A model generated the notes under the pieces. The model was not told the DNA's origin. It made no database searches and saw nothing but the letters and a program-made list of their open reading frames with translations. Made by a program: the position numbers and the translations under genes. Shown one piece after another: positions 50,310 to 57,515 of a stretch of DNA of 64,000 nucleotides. Every line of letters starts with the position of its first letter. Position 1 is the stretch's first letter. Source of the DNA: a virus; the IMG/VR virus record IMGVR_UViG_3300046454_000807, positions 1 through 64,000 of that record; one strand, 5' to 3'.

Positions 50310-50704
50310 TCGTCATCCTGCGCTCTCACCCATTCGGCCACCTTCTCCTCGGAGAGCGTCCAGCCAGCAGAGGGGAGACCAGCGATGACCTGGAACTTGA
50401 AGTCCTGGTAGCCGACGGGCAGCTTAAAGCCGTCGCCGCCACACTCCCAACAGGAAGTCATGTGACCGGGTTCGTCTTCGAGTTGGCCGCTGCGTTCGCA
50501 TTCAGGGCAGTCGGCCTCCTGGCCAAAGAAGTCGATCAGTAGGGAGCGTGCGAGGTCCGAAGGCCCGGACCCACCATAGCCCCAGTTGAAGCCATCCGGT
50601 GAGTGACGCACATGATGGGGTAGCGGTCGAGTGGCGCCGTCCTCTTCGACGAGAACCGTAGGACCGCCGAGACCGGAGCGGCCGATATAGGTCTTCACGA
50701 CCAT
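50306..50704 (-). CDS. DUF6166-like protein with zinc-ribbon insertion
   Basis: A 132-residue leftward protein. The ends match the DUF6166 pattern: KTYIGRSGLGGPTVLVEEDG, HHVRHSPDGFNWGYGGSGPS, DLARSLLIDFFG, and later QDFKFQVIAGLPSAGWTLSE. Between them (about residues 65-95) is an insertion with CPECERSGQLE and SCWECGGDG, two CxxC pairs of DnaJ-ribbon type. The core family has unknown function and no such ribbon in its usual form as I recall, so the insertion is notable. Confidence 0.7.
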   Translation of the reverse strand: MVVKTYIGRSGLGGPTVLVEEDGATRPLPHHVRHSPDGFNWGYGGSGPSDLARSLLIDFFGQEADCPECERSGQLEDEPGHMTSCWECGGDGFKLPVGYQDFKFQVIAGLPSAGWTLSEEKVAEWVRAQDDE

Positions 50705-50898
50705 GCCTGACCGTGGAAGGTTTCGCGACAGAGCACACGGCCCTCGTCGTCCACGCTGTAGACGATCAGGTTCCGATGCTCCGGTCCACTGGAAAGCTCG
50801 AAGTCGAAGTTCCCGGCCTCCTCATCCTTGGGAACTTCCTCGTCGATCCAGTCGGCGAGTCGCTGAGCCTCATCGGGGTCTAGGCGTGCGAGTTTCAT
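50695..50898 (-). CDS. small hypothetical protein
   Basis: A 67-residue leftward acidic protein (DEAQRLADWIDEEVPKDEEA, then RNLIVYSVDDEGRVLCRETF) with helix-strand layout. It overlaps the DUF6166-like gene by 10 bases. No family recognised. Confidence 0.58.
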   Translation of the reverse strand: MKLARLDPDEAQRLADWIDEEVPKDEEAGNFDFELSSGPEHRNLIVYSVDDEGRVLCRETFHGQAWS

Positions 50899-51158
50899 AG
50901 GTGAGTGTTTTCCTGGCCGAACCGGCGCAGCGCATCCCTGACATCGGACTCGTCGGGAATCCCGACCTCCAGCTCCTCCGACTCCACGTCGTAGACTCGG
51001 CCGACTCGCTCTCGCATCGCTGTCTCGGCCGCGAGGAATATGTCATCGTCGTTGCCGGTCATGGCTCCGGCGAAAGCCTCGGCCTGCTCGGCGCGAATCT
51101 CGACCTCCACGTTGAAGATGATGCTGCCGCGCCTGGTCTTGGAGATGAACTGTCCCAT
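50895..51158 (-). CDS. small hypothetical protein
   Basis: An 87-residue leftward protein from ATG 51158, five bases after the stop of the upstream gene; longer in-frame extension overlaps that gene and is not needed. It has a beta N-terminus (SIIFNVEVEIRAEQAEAFAG) and an acidic helical C-terminus (DVESEELEVGIPDESDVRDA). Unknown function. Confidence 0.6.
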   Translation of the reverse strand: MGQFISKTRRGSIIFNVEVEIRAEQAEAFAGAMTGNDDDIFLAAETAMRERVGRVYDVESEELEVGIPDESDVRDALRRFGQENTHL

Positions 51159-51163
51159 ATGTG

Positions 51164-51379
51164 TTACACCGTGGGAGGGGGACACCCGGCGAGTTTGGCT
51201 GCCTTACTACACCGCTCGCAGGTCTGGAAGATGCAGCGGCTCGGGGGGTAGGACACGGCGCGACCTCTGAGCCCGCATAGCGTCGGCGAGATCATTCCCG
51301 CAGGTGTCTTGTAGTCGCCCAGGTCAGCGCGTAGATGGGCTCGGCGCCCGGTCTCGGTCACTATGAGCTGTCGAATCAT
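51164..51379 (-). CDS. small hypothetical protein with cysteine pair
   Basis: A 71-residue leftward protein. Basic N-terminus (RQLIVTETGRRAHLRADLGD), a CGLRG segment, then CIFQTCERCSKAAKLAGC, a set of four Cys that may form a metal site near the C-terminus. It overlaps the RuvB-like stop by 4 bases (ATGA). Unknown function. Confidence 0.58.
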   Translation of the reverse strand: MIRQLIVTETGRRAHLRADLGDYKTPAGMISPTLCGLRGRAVSYPPSRCIFQTCERCSKAAKLAGCPPPTV

Positions 51380-52485
51380 GCGCTCACCAACTCCTTTGCT
51401 CGCTCGATCCCGGCGTCGGTGAGAATCCGACCCTGGCCGATCTGGATGTAGCCCTGCTCGATCAAGTAGGGCTCGACGCGAAGTGAGATCGCCTTGCTGT
51501 CACGGCTCTTGCCGATGGCGGTGGCGATGGTGTTGACCGAAGCTCGATAAACAGTGCCTTTGCTCGTCTCGTGGGCGCCGCGCTGGTAGAGGAAGGTGAG
51601 CATCCGCTGCATATCGCGGGTCAAGCCATCCTCAGTGACGCCGTTGAGGTCGAATAGCACTTCCCGCGCGACCTCGCCGTCTATAACGTCATCGGCGAGC
51701 ATCGCTGCGTTCTTGACGTAGTTGTTCACCGTCCTCGGGACGCCGCGAGAGGCGGCCGCGAATAGCTCGGCTGCGGTCGGCACGACGACGACGCCCAGTC
51801 GCTCTCCGTTCCACTTCGCCATCTGTTCGAGCGCAGCCTTCGAGTAGGGCTCAAGCCGCGGTCGGATCGGGAAGCGTGCGAGGAACGGGTCGGGCAGCAT
51901 CCCCTCATCCGTGGTGGTGCCGACGATGGTGATCTCGGGGAAGTCGAGCAGGCCGGCGCCGGCAGGCATCACCCGGTCCTCCATGATCGCGTAGAGAACC
52001 TCGGGCTGGGTAGCTGCTGACTTGCCGCGTCGCTCCATAATCGCCTGCTGGTGAATCTCCTCGATGCGAAGGATGTCTCGATCCCGCATCGTCAGTCGGA
52101 GTTCTAGCAGGGTGTCGCGCGAGACAGGCGCCTCGACCTCAAACACGTCGGCGTCGAGTTCGTGCGCGATGACGTGGCTGAACGTGCTCTTGCCGGTGCC
52201 GGCGCCGCCAACGAGCAGGATGTGATCGAGCGGCACGTCGCGCCGCTTGCAGCTCGCCACGACGCGCTCCATCATCGCCACGGCGTGCTCCTGGCCGATG
52301 ACCTCGGCGAAGGTCTCCGGGCGCAGCGCGTTCTTCGAGCGGTCGCCGGTGGACACCGGACGGGGTGGCGCCTCGCTCAGATCGCCGGCCGGTCGCTCGG
52401 TCGCTTTGAGGTCGGCGAGCGCGCGCAGCATCGCCGATCGGTTCTGCGAGATCGGCGCCGCTTCCACATGTGGTTCGGTTCTCAC
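51376..52485 (-). CDS. RuvB-like AAA+ ATPase
   Basis: A 369-residue leftward protein, GTG 52485 (GTGA overlap) chosen because further upstream sequence is Arg-rich shadow. It follows RuvB through its length: ALRPETFAEVIGQEHAVAMM, Walker A LVGGAGTGKSTFSHVI (94-101), Walker B-like ILRIEEIHQQA, sensor-like ITIVGTTTDEGM, arginine-finger region DPFLARFPIRPRLEPYS, and a winged-helix end (VEPYLIEQGYIQIGQGR). RuvB drives branch migration with RuvA. Walker B has Glu where RuvB has Asp. No ruvA or ruvC is in the window, so a loader or other role is possible. Confidence 0.78.
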   Translation of the reverse strand: MRTEPHVEAAPISQNRSAMLRALADLKATERPAGDLSEAPPRPVSTGDRSKNALRPETFAEVIGQEHAVAMMERVVASCKRRDVPLDHILLVGGAGTGKSTFSHVIAHELDADVFEVEAPVSRDTLLELRLTMRDRDILRIEEIHQQAIMERRGKSAATQPEVLYAIMEDRVMPAGAGLLDFPEITIVGTTTDEGMLPDPFLARFPIRPRLEPYSKAALEQMAKWNGERLGVVVVPTAAELFAAASRGVPRTVNNYVKNAAMLADDVIDGEVAREVLFDLNGVTEDGLTRDMQRMLTFLYQRGAHETSKGTVYRASVNTIATAIGKSRDSKAISLRVEPYLIEQGYIQIGQGRILTDAGIERAKELVSA

Positions 52486-52931
52486 TGGTAGCGCGCCCGA
52501 AATAGTCGAGGGTGGTTCATCGTCCACAGCATCGCCGCGTCGCATTCGCTCGGGATGAACGTCACCGCGGGGTACATGATGTTGTGAGGATCGGAACTGT
52601 GACCGTAACCCTCCAAGTGTCCGACCTCGTGACGCATGGCGGCACAGGCGCGCTCGAACATGTTCGGCGTCGAGAGTTCGGCAACGATGTAAACGTGGCA
52701 AGACAGCACTTCACCCGGCGCCGGGATAGTGGCTTCGCCGATCCATTCGCCGCCGTTGAGTTCGGTGTCGCCGACGATCCGCTTCTCGATGGACGAGCAG
52801 CCGGGCGGCGTCGTGCCCCAGTGCCGAAGCGCGAGTGCGTAGGCGTAGTTAAGCGAAGGTGTGAATGGCGCCGCGTGGGCTACCGGCGCCGCGAGCAGCA
52901 TTACCACTGCGATCAATCCGAGACGCTTCAC
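52482..52931 (-). CDS. secreted metzincin-like zinc metalloprotease
   Basis: A 149-residue leftward protein from GTG 52931. A clear signal peptide (KRLGLIAVVMLLAAPVAHA, cleavage after about residue 20) precedes a small domain with MRHEVGHLEGYGH, the HExxHxxGxxH zinc site (101-111), and SDPHNIMYP with the Met-turn methionine M119. This combination defines metzincins such as matrixin/M10 or archaemetzincin-like proteases. Cysteines at 45, 78, 96 and 130 could form disulfides. It would be exported from the infected cell or lysogen and cut extracellular protein. Confidence 0.8.
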   Translation of the reverse strand: MKRLGLIAVVMLLAAPVAHAAPFTPSLNYAYALALRHWGTTPPGCSSIEKRIVGDTELNGGEWIGEATIPAPGEVLSCHVYIVAELSTPNMFERACAAMRHEVGHLEGYGHSSDPHNIMYPAVTFIPSECDAAMLWTMNHPRLFRARYQ

Positions 52932-53344
52932 TCGATCCCCAGCTCAAGCTCGACGTACCAAGGGCTCAGCTCCTCGCGGTCGCCCATGCCGTGCTTCTCC
53001 TTGCGCCAGCGCTTCGCCTCGGCGGTGTTGCGCAGGAAGTCAGTGACTCCGTTGTACTCGCCGATGATCGCGCGAGGGTCGATCTTGAACATCCCCGCGA
53101 TCCAGTCACCCCACTCGACCCACGTTGCGGCCCGGTCGTAGTTGCCAGCGCCGCCATACTGGCCGCTGTTGCGGGCGAAGCTACGTTTGTTGCCGTGCTT
53201 GTCGCTGCCGTGCTCGGCCGATAGACCGACCTCGAATGCGTGGTCTCGCTTTCGCGAGCCATGAGCCGTCACTTCGGCAAGCGTGCCGTTCGGCGCCAGC
53301 TTGCGCAGGTCGGCGGCGGTAAGTTTGTCGGTATGGATTCGCAT
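52928..53344 (-). CDS. hypothetical protein, conserved phage type
   Basis: A 138-residue leftward protein from ATG 53344 with a strong AGGAGG site 5 bases before it. HTDKLTAADLRKLAPNGTLA and HGSRKRDHAFEVGLSAEHGS, then RAATWVEWGDWIAGMFKIDP and RNTAEAKRWRKEKHG recur in actinophage genomes as I recall. It is basic in the middle and could bind nucleic acid. Function unknown. Confidence 0.65.
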   Translation of the reverse strand: MRIHTDKLTAADLRKLAPNGTLAEVTAHGSRKRDHAFEVGLSAEHGSDKHGNKRSFARNSGQYGGAGNYDRAATWVEWGDWIAGMFKIDPRAIIGEYNGVTDFLRNTAEAKRWRKEKHGMGDREELSPWYVELELGIE

Positions 53345-53360
53345 AGAGCCTCCTAAGTGA

Positions 53361-53582
53361 CTATTCGTGTGCCTCTAGGTATTCGCTTAGTTCATCTAGT
53401 GACTGACTATCGTCATAACTCATTGCGTAAGTAGATGCTTCCCTCGCGAGCTTGCCGACGCTCTCCTGAATTGTTCCTGTGATACCAAACAGAACCACAT
53501 CGTCCCAGTCCGGGTCATTAGGCCACTTAAGCCTCTTGGGGACCTCAACCGCGATCTCTCGTGCTGCGCTTTCGGTAAGCAT
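53361..53582 (-). CDS. small hypothetical protein
   Basis: A 73-residue leftward protein from ATG 53582. Helical and acidic (LTESAAREIAVEVPKRLKWP, IQESVGKLAREASTYAMSYD). It overlaps the start of the preceding gene by one base (TGATG-type). No family recognised. Confidence 0.58.
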   Translation of the reverse strand: MLTESAAREIAVEVPKRLKWPNDPDWDDVVLFGITGTIQESVGKLAREASTYAMSYDDSQSLDELSEYLEAHE

Positions 53583-54355
53583 CAGACGCCCTCGTAGGGC
53601 CGGTCGATAGGCTCGATGACGCTGCCGGCACAAGCGCCGAAGATCGCACCCATGACGTTTATGGGTTCGCGCGCCCACTCCGCTTTGTCCCAGTAGCCGA
53701 TCTCGCCGCCGTCGGGTGCGACGACTCGAATATAGTCGCCGCCGAAGGTCGGGCAGCCAACTGGGCCGGCGTTCGTGCGAAGCGTAATGCCGGTGTGAAA
53801 GGTCAAGACTGCCTCCTCGCCGTACTCGTCATCCTCGATAATTCTGGCGCCGTGGGAAAGATCGCGCGTCTGTTCATTTGCTGCGCTAAGGATGGACTGG
53901 CAAAGCTCGGCGCGGAAGCGGTCGATCTCGCCGACAACCTCGAACGCGAAGCCGAGAAAGCGGTCTCGCAGCTCCGCATCTTCTTCGTCGGGCTCGATCA
54001 GTCCACTGACGGAAAGACGCTGCGTTCCGTCTACGGCCAGCCAACCCCCGCTGCGACCTGCCTGGTAGACGTGGAAACCGTGTGGCGCGGATGCCAGCGT
54101 TGCCCATCGCCAGTAAGAATCACGCGCGACCTCGTAAAGCTCGCCCACGCGCGTCTCTCCGATCTTGTCGGCGGCCGCGTTTACGTCGGTTGGCCAGTTG
54201 TGACGAATGGTGCCATCCTTCACGTCCACGGACAGCATTCCGTCCCTTTCGTTCACCCGCACCGAACCGCCGTTGCCGTGACGAGTGATGATGAGATCGC
54301 GGCCGAGAAAGTAGCTGTTCGTGTTCGTGCTGAAAATGTAGCTTTGCATGGTCAT
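53582..54355 (-). CDS. hypothetical protein
   Basis: A 257-residue leftward protein from ATG 54355, which overlaps the previous stop (TGATG). It is beta-rich at the N-terminus (SYIFSTNTNSYFLGRDLIIT) with a central helix (EEDAELRDRFLGFAFEVVGE) and a beta C-terminal domain (AVLTFHTGITLRTNAGPVGC). No family recognised. Confidence 0.6.
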   Translation of the reverse strand: MTMQSYIFSTNTNSYFLGRDLIITRHGNGGSVRVNERDGMLSVDVKDGTIRHNWPTDVNAAADKIGETRVGELYEVARDSYWRWATLASAPHGFHVYQAGRSGGWLAVDGTQRLSVSGLIEPDEEDAELRDRFLGFAFEVVGEIDRFRAELCQSILSAANEQTRDLSHGARIIEDDEYGEEAVLTFHTGITLRTNAGPVGCPTFGGDYIRVVAPDGGEIGYWDKAEWAREPINVMGAIFGACAGSVIEPIDRPYEGV

Positions 54356-54585
54356 CACTGCATTCCTGCTGCCATTTGAAGGCTCTCGGCGTGAGCTGCA
54401 AGGGTTTCGTCGTCGCGGCCTTCGGATGCGCGTGGCCATTCGATGACTGCGGTCGTAACGCGCGAGAAGAATGCGCCGGGACCGTACTCCTGGTCTAGCG
54501 TCGCGCCGAGTTGGAGCGCCTTGGTGTGGGCCTCCTCCTCACTGCCGGCATCGACAAGAATCATCGCTGGGATTTCGTAGCGCAT
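54355..54585 (-). CDS. small hypothetical protein, first gene of the leftward operon
   Basis: A 76-residue leftward protein from ATG 54585 with GGAGGA 8 bases upstream. It has MRYEIPAMILVDAGSEEEAH, an alpha/beta small fold resembling the N-terminus of ferredoxin-like regulators, and a helical end (ETLAAHAESLQMAAG). First gene of the leftward operon running to 47706. Function unknown. Confidence 0.6.
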   Translation of the reverse strand: MRYEIPAMILVDAGSEEEAHTKALQLGATLDQEYGPGAFFSRVTTAVIEWPRASEGRDDETLAAHAESLQMAAGMQ

Positions 54586-54883
54586 TGGGGCAATCCTCCG
54601 ATCCTGTTCGGCTCTATCAAGCCAAGTGTTGCATGTTCCGATAGAAGTGACTAAGGCTCCGGCTCCGAGACGGCGAGACCGCAACCCCGGCGCGCGTGGT
54701 CCTGCCGACGAGAAATCCTCTCGCCGTCGCAGACAACGCGGCCGGGGGAGATGTTGCGGCTCGCATCGAACACGGATAGGAGTTAGGAACGCGGAGCGGA
54801 AATGCCTGTATGTCGTGCGCCGCGTCCATTTGTGGATTCGCAGGGTGAACCGTGGGGGGGGGACGGGAAGTGTCGAGCAATAC
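54586..54883. other. divergent intergenic region (left part)
   Basis: About 300 bases between the leftward operon start and the first early promoter hold no convincing gene. The leftward side has a strong GGAGGA ribosome binding site but no promoter I can name. A run of nine G residues at 54854-54862 and the arm GGGAAGTGTC (54865-54874) precede the rightward promoter. Confidence 0.4.
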
Positions 54884-54916
54884 TCATACATATGTCCAAA
54901 TCGCTTGACACTTCCC
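54865..54916. repeat. 10-bp inverted repeat flanking the early promoter element
   Basis: GGGAAGTGTC (54865-54874) and GACACTTCCC (54907-54916) are exact inverted repeats, 32 bases apart. The right arm overlaps the TTGACA -35 box, and the 14-base shared element lies between the arms. Good candidate for a repressor operator. Confidence 0.5.
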
Positions 54917-54933
54917 AAACAATAGACGATCAT
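54884..54933 (+). promoter_or_regulatory. early promoter 1 (TCATACATATGTCC - TTGACA - GATCAT)
   Basis: TCATACATATGTCC (54884-54897), 7 bases, TTGACA (54905-54910), 17-base spacer, GATCAT (54928-54933). The -35 is a perfect sigma70 consensus at optimal spacing. The same layout occurs at 57235. The ATG at 54932 lies in the -10, so the first possible start in the transcript is 54974. Confidence 0.65.
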
Positions 54934-54973
54934 GCTGGAAGCAGTGACAGTGAAACACGGAAAGGGACACGAA

Positions 54974-55663
54974 ATGCCAGCACTACGTAAGTCAGCCGTC
55001 AAGGATGATGCCGCGCAGGCAGCGCAGGATGCGGCGAGTCACGGCTACAACGGCCGCGATGGCGCCGGCGCGAACCTCCTAAGAGAGTGTGCGCGTGCTG
55101 TGAGGATCGGGGCGCGCAACGTCGAGCGCACCTACAGTGTGCCGATGCTCGGAGCTGACGAGCGAGCCGAATACGCTTCCGAACTGGCGGCATGGCTGAT
55201 CGGCCAGAATGGCGGCACGGTGCCCGGCGCCGACGATCTGACCACCAGCTACATAGTGCGGCGCGCGGTCGGGCTCATCCTCAACGATCGGCAGCGGCGC
55301 GGCTTCGACCTTACCCAGCCGGCAGAGCACGAGACGGGCGCAGACGCTCGACTCGATGGCCTGCTGAGCGTGCCGGCGGAGATCGCCGCCGCCGCGTCGG
55401 CGCTCGCTGCGACTGAGACGGGCCGGCGCGCATTCATCGCTGCGCTCGTGCCGGCTTCGCGTGAGGAATGGGCAGACTTCTACGGCTACGCGAGTCCGAG
55501 TGTGTGGCACCGAACCGCAAAGCGTGGACGTGCGGAGCTGCGCAGCATCGGAGAGGACGCACTGTGCCAAGCGTTGCGACGTGCGGAGACAGATGCGACG
55601 GATCATCTCGATATGGAAGCGTCTCGCGTGCGCGAGATCGTGGACGGAATGGAGGAATCATGA
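54974..55663 (+). CDS. sigma-like or DNA-binding protein (early gene)
   Basis: A 229-residue protein; ATG 54974 is used because it is downstream of the promoter and has AAAGGG upstream. It has helical stretches LLRECARAVRIGARNVERTY, RAEYASELAAWLIGQ and VRRAVGLILNDRQRRG, recalling sigma region 2, then REEWADFYGYASPSVWHRTA with KRGRAELR as a helix-turn-helix like region 4. The similarity is structural and weak. As first gene behind a strong promoter it may be a regulator of early or middle transcription. Confidence 0.5.
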   Translation: MPALRKSAVKDDAAQAAQDAASHGYNGRDGAGANLLRECARAVRIGARNVERTYSVPMLGADERAEYASELAAWLIGQNGGTVPGADDLTTSYIVRRAVGLILNDRQRRGFDLTQPAEHETGADARLDGLLSVPAEIAAAASALAATETGRRAFIAALVPASREEWADFYGYASPSVWHRTAKRGRAELRSIGEDALCQALRRAETDATDHLDMEASRVREIVDGMEES

Positions 55664-56289
55664 CCGATGCACGTTGGGTCTTTTACGAGTCGATAGACGA
55701 GATGGTCGAGGACGGCGCAACTAGCCACGGAATGCCGTATGTCGTGGTGGACCACGAGAAGGATGCACGAGCTGCATTCTGGATACGCGGCGACGCGCAG
55801 CGCTACTGCCGGGATCGCACTGCTGAGATCGGCAGTCGCGGCGAGTTGGCAGATGCACGCGAGACCGAGCCCGCCGAGTACGTCGGCGAGGCTGCGCGCG
55901 GCGATGTCGCCGACCTTCGCGACCTAATCGGTTGCATCGAAGCCGAGTCGCAATACGACCTAGAGTCACTATCGCAGCTCGGAGTCGAGACCGACCCAGC
56001 CGACGACCCAGAGACGGCGCGCGAGGAAGCTGAGGAACGGCTGTATGAGCTGCCGCTGTGCGTGGATCGGACGGTCTGCTTTGAAATCGTGCTCGGCACT
56101 GGCGGCCCGGATCGGCGCCTAGTAATCGAATGCGACGCCGATAGCGACGCGGGCCGGTCCAGTTACGAAATTCGCCGCGTCCTCTACCGCTATTCGTGGT
56201 CGGGCTCGGCAGAGATCGCACTAAGCGGCGATGATCGCAAGGTCGCGGAAGACTTCGCGCGCCGCGTGGTCTCGGAGCTGGCAGAGTAA
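55660..56289 (+). CDS. hypothetical early protein
   Basis: A 209-residue acidic protein from ATG 55660 (ATGA overlap; GGAGGAATC before it). It has WVFYESIDEMVEDGATSHGM, VVVDHEKDARAAFWIRGDAQ and late beta strands (TVCFEIVLGTGGPDRRLVIE). It could be two subdomains joined by a Glu-rich linker (DPETAREEAEERLYELP). No family recognised. Confidence 0.6.
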   Translation: MTDARWVFYESIDEMVEDGATSHGMPYVVVDHEKDARAAFWIRGDAQRYCRDRTAEIGSRGELADARETEPAEYVGEAARGDVADLRDLIGCIEAESQYDLESLSQLGVETDPADDPETAREEAEERLYELPLCVDRTVCFEIVLGTGGPDRRLVIECDADSDAGRSSYEIRRVLYRYSWSGSAEIALSGDDRKVAEDFARRVVSELAE

Positions 56290-56317
56290 CTGCAACACGG
56301 ATTGGAGACACGAGACA

Positions 56318-57070
56318 ATGAATATCGACACTTACATACAGGAAGCCGCAGAACGCGGCAAAGATGCGGCTATCGCGGCAGCATCATGGGTCACGGATGG
56401 CAACAGCGACACTGCCGAGCGGCGCCGCGTGTTGGAGATGATGCGCGTTGGCGACGATGTGGCGGGGTACCTGCCGCGCCAGCCCGATCTAAGCGGCGAA
56501 TGGGCAGACGCGCCGACGCCTACTAGCCTCGGGTGTGAACTAGTCGAGAATTGGGACGATCTCCCAGACGAGGAAGCAGGAGAGATCGCCGATGCGCTAG
56601 CGAACGCATTTGAGGATGCGGTCTCGGAGACGTTTGAATCCGCGTGTGAACGTCAGCTCCTAGATGCGACCGTTGACGTGGACCGGCAGCATTTCCTGCG
56701 CGGCTATATCGAGTGTGCCCTGTGGTCGAGCGTTGACGATGGCGCGCCGCTAGACCAGGACCACGATGCAACGGACATCGCGGCTGACGCTCGCGAGAAG
56801 ATGGCTGCTGACTGCCGCTCATTCGTCGATGGCCAGTACGCCGAGATCGAACAGCTCGAAGCGTTGACCGGCCGTGACTCGGCGGCGATGGGTTACGACC
56901 TATGGCTAACGCGCAACGGCCACGGCGCCGGCTATTGGGATCGGTACATGGAGGCTGACGAGGACGACCGCCACGAGGCGGAGCTAGTCGGCCGCCGGCT
57001 GAGCGAGACGGCGCGCGAGATGGGCGAATCAGCGCTATATGTCGGCGACGATGGCAGCCTCTACGTATAA
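56318..57070 (+). CDS. hypothetical early protein with WLTRNGHGAG motif
   Basis: A 250-residue acidic protein from ATG 56318. Near residue 205 it has MGYDLWLTRNGHGAGYWDRY, a motif (G.DfWLTRnGHGaGFWDR) shared by a family of phage and plasmid proteins of unknown function. The preceding helices (EEAGEIADALANAFEDAVSE, AREKMAADCRSFVDGQYAEI) belong to the same family. Function not established. Followed by about 220 bases with hairpins and the second early promoter. Confidence 0.65.
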   Translation: MNIDTYIQEAAERGKDAAIAAASWVTDGNSDTAERRRVLEMMRVGDDVAGYLPRQPDLSGEWADAPTPTSLGCELVENWDDLPDEEAGEIADALANAFEDAVSETFESACERQLLDATVDVDRQHFLRGYIECALWSSVDDGAPLDQDHDATDIAADAREKMAADCRSFVDGQYAEIEQLEALTGRDSAAMGYDLWLTRNGHGAGYWDRYMEADEDDRHEAELVGRRLSETAREMGESALYVGDDGSLYV

Positions 57071-57234
57071 GCGTCCACCAGGCTAAAGCTCGGAGCTGTC
57101 GCGCCGATAGATGGGCATGAGAGCCCACCCATACAGAGGCCCGGACCCTCGCAGTGCGGCCGCTGTCGCTGGCCTACGTCGCCGGCTCCAACGCGCCGGC
57201 AGAATCCCTACCAGCGTGACGTATCACAGTCCAT

Positions 57235-57290
57235 TCATACATATGTCCGCATTGATTGACAAATCACAGGCAATAGTCGATACTTCACCT
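57235..57290 (+). promoter_or_regulatory. early promoter 2 (TCATACATATGTCC - TTGACA - GATACT), leaderless
   Basis: TCATACATATGTCC (57235-57248), 7 bases, TTGACA (57256-57261), 17-base spacer, GATACT (57279-57284), then 6 bases to ATG 57291. Element and spacings equal those at 54884. A direct repeat GACGTATCACAG / GACAAATCACAG (57218, 57258) flanks the element at 40-base distance. Confidence 0.65.
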
Positions 57291-57515
57291 ATGGACGCAA
57301 AGCAAGCGCAAAGCCTAATCGACAACACTCTCCTAGAGACGGCGATTGAGGATTGCCAACGCGCACGCGCAGAGCTAGGCGTCGTCGTCAGCGGCACGCC
57401 ACAGTACCAGCGTGCACAGGCACTAGCCAAGCAAGAGGCTTTCCTACGGCGCACGGTCAGTCGGTCAGCTCGACGCGGCGCCCAGCCCTACGCCGGCCAC
57501 TGCGTAACGCGGTAG
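57291..57515 (+). CDS. small early protein
   Basis: A 74-residue protein; the start is fixed by the promoter ending 6 bases upstream, implying a leaderless message. It begins MDAKQAQSLIDNTLLETAIE, a helical region, followed by AQALAKQEAFLRRTV and a basic end (SRSARRGAQPYAGH). Size and promoter suggest a small DNA-binding or host-interaction protein. No family recognised. Confidence 0.6.
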   Translation: MDAKQAQSLIDNTLLETAIEDCQRARAELGVVVSGTPQYQRAQALAKQEAFLRRTVSRSARRGAQPYAGHCVTR

